Positions 6,720-15,923 of a stretch of 28,119 nt of DNA are shown in pieces. A program made the position numbers and the translations under genes. Within the stretch, counting starts at the first letter, position 1. The number at the start of each line of letters is the position of its first letter. Origin of the DNA: JBFKPQ01 sp041628225 (GTDB lineage: Bacteria > Actinomycetota > Acidimicrobiia > Spongiisociales > JAENVV01); the NCBI GenBank assembly GCA_041628225.1, contig JBFKPQ010000014.1, positions 1-28,119 of the forward strand. Reading direction: 5' to 3'. The notes under the pieces were generated by a model, which saw only the letters and a program-made list of their open reading frames with translations, was not told the origin of the DNA and searched no databases.

Positions 6720-7825
6720 GGGAAGATCCCGGCCGCCTTGGCTTCGTCTTTCCAACGAAGGAACTCGTTGTAGTCCGCCGTGAAGCTGTGCGAGCCGTCG
6801 GCGCTCGTCAATACGTAATAGATCCAGTCGGAGTCGATCGGGTCGGCGATGGCTTCGAGCGATGCCAGGCCCGGTCCACCGATCGGCGTCGGCGGCAGCC
6901 CACCGATCTGATACGTGTTGTACGGAGAATCGATCTCGAGGTCGTCCAGGGTGAGACCGATGCCGCGTTCATCCATGGCGTACAGCACCGTCGCATCGAT
7001 CTGGAGTGGCATGCCGATGTCGAGACGGTTGACGATGACGGACGCCACACTTGGGCGATCGGCATCGACACGGGTTTCCGCCTCGATGAGCGACGCCGCC
7101 ACGATGCCCTCGTACACCGTGAACCCGCGCTCCTGCCAGTCGGTCCAGTCCACCGCCGCCACCCGCTGCTCGGCTGTCCGTGCCAATCGCGTCAGTATCT
7201 CGGCGGCGGTGGCGTCGTCTTCGATCTCGTAGGTGTCAGGGAACAACAGCCCTTCCCACACCCGCAGGTCGTCGGCGACTGGCGACGGCAGATGAGAGCT
7301 CTGTACCGCTCCAGACGCGAGGGCCGCTTCGTAGTCCGCCACGGTCCACGGGGTTTGCTCCGCCAGCGCCGCCAGGGTTTCGCCTATGCGAAGCCCCTCC
7401 CTGACCAGAATGCGATACGACTCGGTAGCTGGTCCCTCGAGCAAGACGCCGATGACAACATCGACCGACATCGATGTCTGGAGCTCATAGGTACCGGCGG
7501 CCAGCCGCTCCGCGACGCCCTGACTGCGCACGGCCAACTCGAAGGCTCGACCCGACGCTACGATGCCTTCATCCTCGAGAATGTTTCCGATCGTACGGGC
7601 GGAAGCACCCGGAGGGATCACGACGGTGGCAGGCACGCCCGGTGACGCGGCGATCGTCGTGGCAGGACCGTCACCGCCGAGCGAGCCGCTGGCCAGGCCG
7701 GCCAGCCACTGCGCTCCCAGGAACGCGACAGCTCCCACGGCGAGCACGACGACAAACACCGCGAGGAAACGGCGGCTGCCGGGCGGCTGGAGTTCTTCGA
7801 AGACTTCGGGTTCGTGATCGATCAT
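6716..7825 (-). CDS. mltG: Endolytic murein transglycosylase MltG (YceG-like)
   Basis: This 369-residue membrane-anchored lytic transglycosylase cleaves nascent peptidoglycan strands and helps set glycan length. A cytoplasmic N-terminus is followed by one membrane segment (about residues 20-40, FLAVFVVVLAVGAVAFLG). The extracellular part has a LysM-like region (IPPGASARTIGNILEDEGIV), then the YceG fold with LFPDTYE, the catalytic-Glu region AASLIEAETR, SVIVNRL, QIDATVLYA, SPYNTYQIGGLPPTPI and the C-terminal YYVLTSADGSHSF, all hallmark motifs. I chose the ATG at 7825, which overlaps the ruvX stop as ATGA; a start at 7840 would add only five residues. The ruvX-mltG-aroE order is standard in Actinobacteria and Firmicutes. 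Confidence 0.95.
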   Translation of the reverse strand: MIDHEPEVFEELQPPGSRRFLAVFVVVLAVGAVAFLGAQWLAGLASGSLGGDGPATTIAASPGVPATVVIPPGASARTIGNILEDEGIVASGRAFELAVRSQGVAERLAAGTYELQTSMSVDVVIGVLLEGPATESYRILVREGLRIGETLAALAEQTPWTVADYEAALASGAVQSSHLPSPVADDLRVWEGLLFPDTYEIEDDATAAEILTRLARTAEQRVAAVDWTDWQERGFTVYEGIVAASLIEAETRVDADRPSVASVIVNRLDIGMPLQIDATVLYAMDERGIGLTLDDLEIDSPYNTYQIGGLPPTPIGGPGLASLEAIADPIDSDWIYYVLTSADGSHSFTADYNEFLRWKDEAKAAGIFP

Positions 7826-8235
7826 CGGGAGTCCAACCACGAGCGTAGGATCACCGCCGCCGCAACCTTGTCGACGACGGTCTTGCGGTCGGCCCGCCGG
7901 GCGCCACCCTGGATCAACACCGCTTCGGCCTCCTTGGACGTGAAACGCTCATCGAACAATTCGACCGGTACCCCGCATGCCGCTTCAGCCCGTTCCGCAA
8001 GCAGGCGGGACCCCTCTGCCGACGGCCCCTCCCGACCGGAGAGGTGTACCGGCAGGCCCACCACGATCCGTTCGACGTCGTGTTCGGCGACGAGCGTACT
8101 GAGAGCTTCATCGAGGTCGGGGGCCGACGCGTCGAGCGTCGTGAGGGGCTGAGCGGTCATGTGCAACGGGTCGGACAAGGCCACGCCGATTCGGCGCGTG
8201 CCGTAGTCGAGGGCCATGACGCGTCCCAGGGTCAC
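7822..8235 (-). CDS. ruvX: Putative pre-16S rRNA nuclease / Holliday-junction resolvase-like protein RuvX (YqgF)
   Basis: This 137-residue RNase H-fold protein belongs to the YqgF family, implicated in 16S rRNA 5'-end maturation and formerly annotated as a Holliday junction resolvase. The first acidic residue lies in MALDYGTRRIGVALSD, followed by IVVGLPVHLSGREG, ELFDERFTS with the second acidic pair, and DKVAAAVILRSWLD with the last conserved Asp near the C-terminus. Length is typical. The GTG start overlaps the alaS stop as GTGA, and its own stop overlaps mltG as ATGA, so translation along alaS-ruvX-mltG is probably coupled. Confidence 0.94.
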   Translation of the reverse strand: MTLGRVMALDYGTRRIGVALSDPLHMTAQPLTTLDASAPDLDEALSTLVAEHDVERIVVGLPVHLSGREGPSAEGSRLLAERAEAACGVPVELFDERFTSKEAEAVLIQGGARRADRKTVVDKVAAAVILRSWLDSR

Positions 8236-10853
8236 ACCTCGGCCAAGGCGCGACCGGCCCGCTCGCGGGCGATGTCGAGCGCCTGTTCCAGGTTGGCTCC
8301 GTTGGGACCACCGGCCTGCGCCAGCTCGGGGTCGCGCGAACCGCCTCCGCCGAGTTCCTTGGCGGCTGGGACGATGATGTCGGCCGCCGAGACACCCCGA
8401 TCGACGAGGTCCTTCGTCACGGCTCCCACGAGCGCTCCCTTTCCGGCGTGCGCGGAACCGACGACGACGACACCGGAACCCAACCGATCCCGGATTCCCA
8501 GGGCGAGGAGGCGCAGTTCGTCGGGCCGCAGCTCCGACGCCGCCGCGACCAGAAAGCGATGGTCCCCGACCGTGACGGCCTGTTCGATGAGATCTCCCGC
8601 CGACGCGGCGCGCCGCTGGTCGGCGAGCGCCTCGAGCTCGGCTTCGAGAGCCTTGTTGCGGTCAACCAAGGCGGCGAGACGCTCCGGGACGTCGAAGGGC
8701 GTCGTCCGCAGCACCGAGCCCGCTTCGTCGAGCGTCGCTCGGAGCTTGGCGAGATGAAGGTAGGCGTCGGAGCCGGTCAGGGCCTCGATGCGGCGCACGT
8801 TCGATCCGATCGACGACTCGCTCGTCAGCACGATCGGACCCACCTGCCCGGCCGAAGGCGTATGGGTGCCACCGCACAGCTCCTTGGAAAAACCTCCGAT
8901 GTCGACGACTCGCACCGACTCGCCGTATTTGTCGCCAAAGAACGCCAGGGCGCCGGCGCGCTTGGCTTCGTCGATCGAGGTCACGTGCGTGTGTACGTGC
9001 GGGTTGGCGATGATGTTCTGGTTGGTGAGCAGCTCGATCTGGGCGAGTTCGTCGGCGTCCAACCCGGAGAAATGGTTGAAGTCGAACCGGAGCCGGCCCG
9101 CCTCGACCAGAGAACCCGCCTGATGGGCGTGATCCCCAATGACCTCTCGCAACGCCCAGTGGACGATGTGCGTGCCGGTGTGGCTCTTGCGGATGCGCTC
9201 CCGGCGGGGAGAGTCGATCTGGAGGCTCGCTTCTTGGCCGACTTGGACGAAACCCGACACGACCTTGCCCCGGTGGCCTTGAAAGCCTTGCAGCGCGTGT
9301 TTGGTGTCGGCCACCGCAACGATGCCGGTCGGAGTCTCGATGGTGCCGGTGTCGCCCACCTGACCTCCCGCCTCGGCGTAGAAGGGGGTGCGATCGAGGA
9401 ACAGCTCCACCGATTGGCCCTCTTCGGCGCGATCACTCGTCTCGCCGGCGCGCACGATGGCCAGGAGGCGGCCGCCTCCCTCCTCGTGCTCGTACCCGAT
9501 GAACTCGGTAGGGCCGATGGCGTCGAGGATCGACAGGTACATCTGGCCGAGTTCGGCTTCGGCACCTCCCGTGAACGACGCCTTCGCTCGCTTCCGCTGG
9601 CGATCCATCTCCTGTTCGAAGCCGACTTCGTCCACCTCGACGCCCGCTTCGGCGGCGATCTCTTTCGTCAGGTCGATCGGGAAACCGAACGTGTCGTGGA
9701 GTTTGAAGGCAACATCACCGGGCAGCGTCTCGCCCGGTACCTCGCCGAGCGCCGACGACAGCAACGAGTGGCCGGATTCGAGGGTCTGCCGAAACCGGGC
9801 CTCCTCGCGTTCCACCACGTCGAGAATCGCCTGCTGCTTGTCTTCCAGAGCCGGGTATCCGTCCGACAGCACGCCGACCGCAGCTTCGACGAGGCGCGGC
9901 ATGATGAGTCCTTCGCCGCCCAGTTGCCAGGCATGCCGAACGGCGCGTCTCAGCACGCGTCGCAACACGTAGCCCCGACCGGCATTCGACGGCATGACGC
10001 CATCGCCGATGAGCATCGTGACCGTTCGCCCATGGTCGGCCAAGATGCGCAGCGACACGTCGACGGCCGGATCCTCGCCGTAGGAGACACCGCTGTAGGC
10101 AGCACCGGCTTCGAGGACCGGCAAGACCGCGTCGGTGTGGAACACCGAGGCCGCCTCTTGGAGGATCATGGCCGTCCGCTCGAGGCCCATCCCGGTGTCG
10201 ATGCTCTTGGCCGGCAGATCACCGACGACGTGATACGGCTCATCCTGGATGTTCTGCATGAAGACGAGGTTCCAGATCTCGACGTACCGGTCCTCGTCGC
10301 CGCCGATGGGTCCGCCTTCGGCGCCGTGCTCCGCTCCCCGATCGAAGAAGATCTCCGATGCGGGACCACACGGCCCGGGCACGCCCATCTGCCAGAAGTT
10401 GTCCTTGCCGCCCCGTTGGAGACGTTCCGGGTCGATGCCCTCCTGGTTGAGCCAGATGTCCGCCGCCTCGTCGTCGGTCTCGTACACCGTGTACCAGAGA
10501 CCGTCCTCGGGCAGGCCGAGCACCTCGGTCACGAACTCGTGAGCGTATGCGATCGCGGCTTCCTTGAAATAGTCCCCGAACGAGAAGTTGCCACACATCT
10601 CGAAGAACGACATGTGGCGATCGGTTGTGCCGATGATGTCGATGTCGATGGTCCGCACGCACTTCTGCACCGACACGGCCCGCGGGTAGGGCGCCGGCTC
10701 CTCGCCGAGGAAGTAGGGCTTGAACGGGACCATGCCGGCGTTCGTCAGCAGCAGCGTCGGGTCGACCGGGATCAGGGACGCCGACGGCCGGACGGTGTGC
10801 TCGCGTCCCGCGAAGAAGTCGATGAAGGCGCGCCGAAGGCTGTTGCTGTCCAT
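8232..10853 (-). CDS. alaS: Alanyl-tRNA synthetase
   Basis: This 873-residue class II synthetase charges tRNA-Ala. The N-terminal catalytic domain begins LRRAFIDFF, with SASLIPVDPTLLLTNAGM, FFEMCGNFSFGDYFK (84-97) and GPCGPASEIFFD. The editing domain, which clears Ser- and Gly-tRNA-Ala, has the zinc-binding HTGTH (His558, His562) and CGGTH (Cys660, His664). The C-Ala/DHHA1 domain ends with GGGGSRDPELAQAGGPNG. The open frame runs about 440 bp further upstream across the end of rarA, but homology begins at MDSNSLRRAF, so the ATG at 10853 is the start, 13 bp after the rarA stop. There is no strong ribosome site, consistent with coupling to rarA. The gene is complete. Confidence 0.97.
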   Translation of the reverse strand: MDSNSLRRAFIDFFAGREHTVRPSASLIPVDPTLLLTNAGMVPFKPYFLGEEPAPYPRAVSVQKCVRTIDIDIIGTTDRHMSFFEMCGNFSFGDYFKEAAIAYAHEFVTEVLGLPEDGLWYTVYETDDEAADIWLNQEGIDPERLQRGGKDNFWQMGVPGPCGPASEIFFDRGAEHGAEGGPIGGDEDRYVEIWNLVFMQNIQDEPYHVVGDLPAKSIDTGMGLERTAMILQEAASVFHTDAVLPVLEAGAAYSGVSYGEDPAVDVSLRILADHGRTVTMLIGDGVMPSNAGRGYVLRRVLRRAVRHAWQLGGEGLIMPRLVEAAVGVLSDGYPALEDKQQAILDVVEREEARFRQTLESGHSLLSSALGEVPGETLPGDVAFKLHDTFGFPIDLTKEIAAEAGVEVDEVGFEQEMDRQRKRAKASFTGGAEAELGQMYLSILDAIGPTEFIGYEHEEGGGRLLAIVRAGETSDRAEEGQSVELFLDRTPFYAEAGGQVGDTGTIETPTGIVAVADTKHALQGFQGHRGKVVSGFVQVGQEASLQIDSPRRERIRKSHTGTHIVHWALREVIGDHAHQAGSLVEAGRLRFDFNHFSGLDADELAQIELLTNQNIIANPHVHTHVTSIDEAKRAGALAFFGDKYGESVRVVDIGGFSKELCGGTHTPSAGQVGPIVLTSESSIGSNVRRIEALTGSDAYLHLAKLRATLDEAGSVLRTTPFDVPERLAALVDRNKALEAELEALADQRRAASAGDLIEQAVTVGDHRFLVAAASELRPDELRLLALGIRDRLGSGVVVVGSAHAGKGALVGAVTKDLVDRGVSAADIIVPAAKELGGGGSRDPELAQAGGPNGANLEQALDIARERAGRALAEV

Positions 10854-10866
10854 GATCGACCGCAGC

Positions 10867-12243
10867 TTAGCCAGCGCTCGTAGGTGGAGGCCCTGGCGTT
10901 TCCGACCGGCGAGGCTTGCCGAGCACCTCGTCGGCCCGAGCCTGGCGTCGGGCGATCTCCGGCTCGTCGCCCTCGGTTCCCGGCCGGTAGAGGATGGCGT
11001 CGCGATGGGCGTCGGGCAGATAGTGCTGAGCCACGACGTTGCCCGGTGCGTCGTGGGGATATCGGTAGCCCTCGCCGTGGCCGAGCCTTCCTGCGCCTGC
11101 ATAATGGGCATCTCGCAGGTGGGCGGGTACCTCGGCTTCGGGAACGTCCTGGACGGCACGACGAGCTCGCCCCATGGCGCTCGTGACACTGTTCGACTTC
11201 GGTGCCGTCGCCAGATAGATGACGGCATGCGACAGGGCGAACGACGCCTCCGGAAGCCCGACGAACTGCAGAGCCTGGAAGGCGGCCACCGCAATCGGAA
11301 GCGCCAGGGAATCCGCCACGCCGATGTCCTCGCTCGCGAAGATCACCATCCGGCGGGCGATGAACTCCGGATCCTCCCCGGCCTCGAGCATGGTGTGGAG
11401 CCAGTACAGCGCGGCGTCGGGATCGGAGCCGCGCATGCTCTTGATGAAGGCCGATATGACGTCGTAGTGCTGGTCGCCCGACTTGTCGTACCGGATGATG
11501 CGACGTTGCAGCGCCTCTTCGATGTCCTCGATCGTGATCGCGGCCTGACCCCGGCCCGCCGCCACGATGGCGGCGGTCTCCAAAGCGTTCAAAGCCAGGC
11601 GTGCGTCTCCACCGCTGCGTTCTGACAGCGCCGTGATGGCCGTGTCGTCGATGGCCAGCCCCAAGCCACCCAAACCTCGTTCGGCGTCGGTCATCGACCG
11701 TTCGATGAGCTGTTGGGTCTCCGCCGGTTGGAGGCGTTGGATGCGAAACAGCGTGCAGCGAGACATCAGAGGCGAATTGACCTCGAAGAACGGGTTCTCG
11801 GTGGTGGCGCCCACCAGAATCACCGTGCCGTCTTCCACGCCGGGTAGCAGGGCATCCTGCTGGTTCTTCGTGAACCGGTGGATCTCATCGAGAAAAAGCA
11901 CAGTCCGCCGTTCTTCGGTCTCGAGACGATGCCGGGCCGCCTTGAGCACCTCGCGCACGTCGCGCACGGACGCGTTCGTTGCAGACAGCGCCTCGAAGGC
12001 CGCCGACGATTCCGATGCCACGAGACGCGCCAGCGTCGTCTTCCCAGTGCCCGGCGGGCCCCATAGGATCATCGACACGGGACGTCCCTGATCGATCATC
12101 GAGCGGAAGGCCGCTCCCTCGGCCAAGAGGTGTCGGTGACCGACGACCTCGGCCAGGTGCTGCGGGCGCATCCGCGCCGGAAGTGGGGCGGCCGCCATGC
12201 GGCGTGCCACTCGCTCGGCCTCGAACAGGTCTCCGGTCGTCAC
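10867..12243 (-). CDS. rarA: Replication-associated recombination protein A (AAA+ ATPase, RarA/MgsA)
   Basis: This 458-residue AAA+ ATPase is related to clamp loaders and acts at stalled replication forks. Visible features are Walker A WGPPGTGKTT (61-70), Walker B TVLFLDEIHRF (114-124), sensor 1 GATTENPFFEVN, the Arg-finger region SPLMSRC, YDKSGDQHYDVISAFIKSMRGSDPDAALYWL in the C-terminal tetramerisation domain, ASEDIG, and HLRDAHYAG. The GTG start overlaps the aspS stop as GTGA, with an AGGAGG 12 nt upstream inside aspS. Its position between aspS and alaS is the usual actinobacterial arrangement. Confidence 0.95.
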   Translation of the reverse strand: MTTGDLFEAERVARRMAAAPLPARMRPQHLAEVVGHRHLLAEGAAFRSMIDQGRPVSMILWGPPGTGKTTLARLVASESSAAFEALSATNASVRDVREVLKAARHRLETEERRTVLFLDEIHRFTKNQQDALLPGVEDGTVILVGATTENPFFEVNSPLMSRCTLFRIQRLQPAETQQLIERSMTDAERGLGGLGLAIDDTAITALSERSGGDARLALNALETAAIVAAGRGQAAITIEDIEEALQRRIIRYDKSGDQHYDVISAFIKSMRGSDPDAALYWLHTMLEAGEDPEFIARRMVIFASEDIGVADSLALPIAVAAFQALQFVGLPEASFALSHAVIYLATAPKSNSVTSAMGRARRAVQDVPEAEVPAHLRDAHYAGAGRLGHGEGYRYPHDAPGNVVAQHYLPDAHRDAILYRPGTEGDEPEIARRQARADEVLGKPRRSETPGPPPTSAG

Positions 12244-14021
12244 GCGGTCGCGTCATCCTCCTCGACCAAGGACGCCCTGACCTCGGGCCGTAGGTCGATA
12301 CCGAGTTCGCGCAGCTGCTCCTCGGTGACGAGGGACGGCGAACTCGTCAACGGGTCGATGCCCCGTTGGGTCTTCGGGAACGGAATGACGTCTCGGATGG
12401 AGGCGCGGCCCAACAGGATCGCCAGTAAGCGGTCGAGGCCGATGGCGAACCCCGCATGCGGGGGCGTGCCGTACCGCAGGGCCCGCATGAACCATCCGAA
12501 CCGGCTCTCCGCCTCGTTCGCGGAGATCCCGAGCACCTCAAAGACTTTCGCCTGCATGTCGGGATCGTGGATTCGAACCGAGCCCGAGCCGAGCTCCGAG
12601 CCGTTCAAGACGAGGTCGTAGGCGCGGGCGATCGCCTCGGAGGGACGGTTGACCATCGTGTCCAGCTCGACCGGCTGCGTGAATGGGTGATGGGCGGGCA
12701 CGAGGCCACCATCGTCCGTCTCCTCGAACACCGGGAAGTCGACGACCCATAGGAAGGCCAGGTCGTCGTGGCCGTCCGGACGTCCGAGCGACAGCCGCAG
12801 ATGGCCGAGAACCGGAGCGGCCACCGTGGCATCGTCGGCGACGAGCAGGAGCGTATCGCCCGCCGTCGCTGAGAACCGGTCGACCAGTGCATCCAGCTCG
12901 CTGTCGGACAGGAACTTCGCCACCGGCGATCGCAGCGAGCCGTCGTCTTCCGTCACCATCCACACGAGGCCTTTGGCTCCGACCTCGACGGCCTGCGTCA
13001 CGAGTCCATCCAAACCGCTGCGCGACAGGCCGAGCGGTCCCGCGTTGATGCCGCGCACCACCCCGCCGATCTCGAGCGCCCCGGCGAATCCTTTGAAGGC
13101 CGTGCCGTCGAACACGTCGGAGACGTCCTCGATCTCCATGCCGAACCGCACATCGGGTTTGTCGGTCCCGTAGCGCGCCATGGCCTCCGCATACGTGATC
13201 CGGGGCAGCGGAAGCGAGAGCTCGACGCCTCGCACGGCTCGGGTCGCGGCGGCGACAGCCGCTTCGACCGTCTCCTGGACGCCAGCTTCGTCCCAGAAGG
13301 CTCCCTCGAGATCGAGTTGCGTGAACTCGAGCTGTCGATCGGCTCGAAAGTCCTCGTCGCGGTAGCACCGGGCGATCTGGTAGTAGCGGTCCACGCCGCC
13401 CACCATCAGCAACTGCTTGAACAACTGCGGTGACTGCGGCAGCGCGTAGAAGGCTCCTTTGCGGAGCCGCGACGGCACCAGCATGTCACGGGCTCCTTCG
13501 GGCGTCGAGGCTATCAGGGTGGGTGTCTCGACCTCGAGAAAGCCACGGTCCTGCAAAGCCGTGCGCATGGCGTGACTGGCCGCCGACCGGGCGCGCAGCG
13601 CCTCTTGCATCGAAGCGCGCCGGAAGTCCAGGTATCGGTACTCCAGGCGAATGAGTTCGTCGACGTCAGCTCGGTCGTCGATCATGAACGGCAGCGGATC
13701 GGCGGGGCTCAGCACCACGAAGGTCTCGACCCCCAGTTCGACAGCCCCCGTCGCCATGTCCGAGTTCTCGGTTCCCGCAGGCCGGCGCCGAACCTCCCCG
13801 TCTACCGAGAGACAGAACTCCATCCTGAGATGATGGGCGTCGGGAAGGGTCTCGGGATCCACGACGATCTGGAGGACTCCCGAGGCATCCCGGAGATCCA
13901 CGAACACGACGCCTCCGTGGTCGCGCCGCTTGGCGACCCAACCCGCCACCCGCACCGACGTTCCGATGTCGTCCTCGGTGATCGTTCCCGCCATGCGGGT
14001 CCTCAGCGGTTCGCCAGCCAT
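12240..14021 (-). CDS. aspS: Aspartyl-tRNA synthetase, bacterial type, probably non-discriminating (Asp/Asn)
   Basis: This 593-residue class IIb synthetase has an N-terminal OB fold (LRTRMAGTI to GWVAKRRDHGGVVFVDLRD), a catalytic core with GARDMLVPSR, ALPQSPQLFKQLLM and YYQIARCYRDEDFRADRQLEF (motif 2 region), an inserted GAD domain, and motif 3 GFAIGLDRLLAILLG near the end. I chose the ATG at 14021: it aligns with the family N-terminus and has a GGAGG 7 nt upstream. It overlaps the end of hisS by 19 bp. His35 in RRDHGG and Gly83 in RPAGTEN match the residues linked to relaxed tRNA recognition in bacterial AspRS, so it may also make Asp-tRNA-Asn for GatCAB; that is inference. GatCAB is not in the window. 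Confidence 0.96.
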   Translation of the reverse strand: MAGEPLRTRMAGTITEDDIGTSVRVAGWVAKRRDHGGVVFVDLRDASGVLQIVVDPETLPDAHHLRMEFCLSVDGEVRRRPAGTENSDMATGAVELGVETFVVLSPADPLPFMIDDRADVDELIRLEYRYLDFRRASMQEALRARSAASHAMRTALQDRGFLEVETPTLIASTPEGARDMLVPSRLRKGAFYALPQSPQLFKQLLMVGGVDRYYQIARCYRDEDFRADRQLEFTQLDLEGAFWDEAGVQETVEAAVAAATRAVRGVELSLPLPRITYAEAMARYGTDKPDVRFGMEIEDVSDVFDGTAFKGFAGALEIGGVVRGINAGPLGLSRSGLDGLVTQAVEVGAKGLVWMVTEDDGSLRSPVAKFLSDSELDALVDRFSATAGDTLLLVADDATVAAPVLGHLRLSLGRPDGHDDLAFLWVVDFPVFEETDDGGLVPAHHPFTQPVELDTMVNRPSEAIARAYDLVLNGSELGSGSVRIHDPDMQAKVFEVLGISANEAESRFGWFMRALRYGTPPHAGFAIGLDRLLAILLGRASIRDVIPFPKTQRGIDPLTSSPSLVTEEQLRELGIDLRPEVRASLVEEDDATA

Positions 14022-15232
14022 CCACCTACCTCCTCGAGACCGACCTGTGTCTGAATGCCGTCGGTCAGATCCTTCACCGTCACGAGGCCTTCGGCCCACT
14101 CGTCGCCGATGATCACGGCACTGCGCGCACCCCGCCGATCCGCGGCCTTCAACTGTGCCCTCATCGAGCGAGGTTCCGGGAGCATGTCCGCTCGCAGACC
14201 GTCGTCTCGTAGGGTATCGAGCGCGGCCTCGGCGTCGGCGCGGTGGCCTTCGGACACGGCTACAACGAACGCATCGATGCCACTCCGCTCCTCGGAGCCT
14301 TCGAGCGCCAAGACGATCCGATCGATGCCGAGCGCCAGTCCGACGCCAGGCACCGGCGATCCGCCGAGCAACTCGGCCAGGCCGTCGTACCGGCCGCCCC
14401 CGCCGAGCGCGGTCTGCGCGGCATCGAGAGCCGATCCCGCATACTCGAAAGCGGTGCGCGTGTAGTAGTCGAGCCCCCTGACGAGGCGCGGATCGAGCCG
14501 GTAGGCGACCCCGCGCTCATCCAACCGCGCCTGCACCGTGGCGAAGTGCTCCGAGCACGGTGCACAGAGCGCGTCGACGGGTGTGGGCGCGTCGAACACG
14601 ATGTCGGCACACACCTTGCAGTCGAGAACCCGCAGCGGGTTGAGGTCCAGGGTGCGCTGCGAGTCTGCGCACAACTCGTCGCGACGCTCCTCGAGCCACG
14701 CACGCAAGTCGGCGAGGTAGGCGGGGCGGCAGGCGGCGTCTCCGAGCGAGTTGAGCGACACCTCCACGTCGGCCACGCCGACCTCGACGAGAAAGCGGTA
14801 ACCCAGCTCGATGACTTCGGCGTCGGCGTACGGTGCGTCGGTGCCGAGGTACTCGACTCCGACCTGATGGAACTGGCGGCGCCTCCCCGCCTGAGGCTGC
14901 TCGTATCGGAACATCGGACCTGTGTATGACACCTTCGTCAGGCCGGGAGAACCCGCCTGCAGGTAGGCGCGCACCACCCCGGCGGTGCCCTCGGGGCGAA
15001 GCGTCAACGAACGGCCCTTCTTGTCCGCGAAGGTGTACATCTGCTTCTGGACGACTTCGGTGCTCTCCCCAACGCCTCGGGCAAAAACCTCGGTCAGCTC
15101 GAACGATGGGATGATGATCAGGTCGTAGCCGTAGCGTTCGGCGAGGTCTTCCCATGTCGAGAAGAGCCGCCGCCAGGTGCGGGAGGCGGGCGGAAGGATG
15201 TCGTCGGTGCCCTTTGGGGCGCGCAAATCCAT
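14003..15232 (-). CDS. hisS: Histidyl-tRNA synthetase
   Basis: This 409-residue class II synthetase charges tRNA-His. It opens with the family N-terminus MDLRAPKGTDDILP, followed by motif 1 (IIIPSFELTEVFARGVGE), TLRPEGTAGVVRAYL, motif 2 TGPMFRYEQPQAGRRRQFHQ, the HisA motif LVRGLDYYTRTAFEY, motif 3 (VPGVGLALGIDRIVLAL) and a C-terminal anticodon-binding domain. Two CxxC pairs (LDCKVCAD and LCAPCSEHF) in the insertion domain could bind zinc, as in many long bacterial HisRS. The start is 4 bp after the stop of the MBL-hydrolase gene, with AAGGA about 10 nt upstream. hisS-aspS adjacency is standard. Confidence 0.96.
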   Translation of the reverse strand: MDLRAPKGTDDILPPASRTWRRLFSTWEDLAERYGYDLIIIPSFELTEVFARGVGESTEVVQKQMYTFADKKGRSLTLRPEGTAGVVRAYLQAGSPGLTKVSYTGPMFRYEQPQAGRRRQFHQVGVEYLGTDAPYADAEVIELGYRFLVEVGVADVEVSLNSLGDAACRPAYLADLRAWLEERRDELCADSQRTLDLNPLRVLDCKVCADIVFDAPTPVDALCAPCSEHFATVQARLDERGVAYRLDPRLVRGLDYYTRTAFEYAGSALDAAQTALGGGGRYDGLAELLGGSPVPGVGLALGIDRIVLALEGSEERSGIDAFVVAVSEGHRADAEAALDTLRDDGLRADMLPEPRSMRAQLKAADRRGARSAVIIGDEWAEGLVTVKDLTDGIQTQVGLEEVGGWLANR

Positions 15233-15236
15233 GCTG

Positions 15237-15881
15237 TCAGATTCCTTGCAGGAAGGGATTGAACCGTCGTTCGGCCGCCAGGGTAGTAGCGGGTCCGTGA
15301 CCCGGATGCACGATTACCTCGTCGGGCAACGTCAAAACCTGGTCGGCCATCGAGCGCATGAGCGTGTCGAAGTCACCCCCGGGAAGATCGGTGCGGCCGA
15401 TCGACCCGGCGAAGAGCTGATCTCCCGAGAACAGCACGCCGTCGGCGGAGACGTAAAAACAGCAGTGTCCCGGTGTGTGCCCGGGCGTGTGTCGAACCTC
15501 GAACGCCAGACCGGCCAACTCCAGGACCTGTCCGTGTTGAAGCTTCTTGTACGAGTCGAGCGGCGAGAAGTCGCCGGGAGGGATTCCGCCGAAGAGCATT
15601 CGAAGCTGGGTCGAAGGATCGAGCGTCAAGAAGTCGTCATCCGGGTGGACGTACGCACCGGCCTGCAGTGTCTGCGCGGCCGAGCCGGCGCCTCCCACAT
15701 GATCGATATGGCCGTGCGTGATCAGCAACGCCACCGGGGTCAGGTCGTGCTTGGCGAGCAACGCAAGCAGACCGGACACGTCGGGTGGGACGTCGACGAC
15801 GACACAGGGGCCGCCTCGTTCCGGCGCGACGACGTAGCAGTTGGTCTGGGCCGCCCAGAGCGGTTGATGATCGATGAGCAC
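15237..15881 (-). CDS. MBL-fold metallohydrolase (glyoxalase II / YcbL-like)
   Basis: This 214-residue metallo-beta-lactamase-fold hydrolase shows the full set of metal ligands: THGHIDH (HxHxDH), HTPGHTPGHCCFY, SGDQLFAGSIGRTD (bridging Asp) and HPGHGPAT. The layout matches the hydroxyacylglutathione hydrolase-like proteins that sit beside rel and hisS in many Actinobacteria; the substrate is unknown. The GTG at 15881 is supported by GGAGG 5 nt upstream (15887-15891). It probably begins the MBL-hisS-aspS-rarA-alaS-ruvX-mltG-aroE run, or continues transcription from the prepilin genes 42 bp upstream. A true glyoxalase II role is less likely because Actinobacteria generally lack glutathione. Confidence 0.9.
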   Translation of the reverse strand: MLIDHQPLWAAQTNCYVVAPERGGPCVVVDVPPDVSGLLALLAKHDLTPVALLITHGHIDHVGGAGSAAQTLQAGAYVHPDDDFLTLDPSTQLRMLFGGIPPGDFSPLDSYKKLQHGQVLELAGLAFEVRHTPGHTPGHCCFYVSADGVLFSGDQLFAGSIGRTDLPGGDFDTLMRSMADQVLTLPDEVIVHPGHGPATTLAAERRFNPFLQGI

Positions 15882-15890
15882 GAGGTCCTC

Positions 15891-15913
15891 CGAGCGGCGA
15901 CTGTAGCCGCCCG
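15891..15913 (-). other. Weak hairpin between the prepilin genes and the MBL-hisS cluster
   Basis: On the minus strand CGGGCGGC, a 7-nt loop TACAGTC, and GCCGCTCG form an 8-bp stem including one G-U pair. It lies in the 42-bp gap and touches the ribosome site of the MBL gene. There is no U-run, so it is not a clear terminator. It might slow read-through or shield the ribosome site; support is limited to the pairing. Confidence 0.25.
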
Positions 15914-15923
15914 GAGGGCCTGG

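Noticed and set aside
8448..10883. Long plus-strand open frame (811 codons) opposite alaS
   Set aside because: Fully antisense to alanyl-tRNA synthetase, whose motifs and length are complete. No recognisable domain; shadow.
10854..11294. N-terminal extension of alaS into rarA
   Set aside because: The open frame continues upstream only because of high GC. Alanyl-tRNA synthetase homology starts at MDSNSLRRAF, and rarA occupies this DNA.
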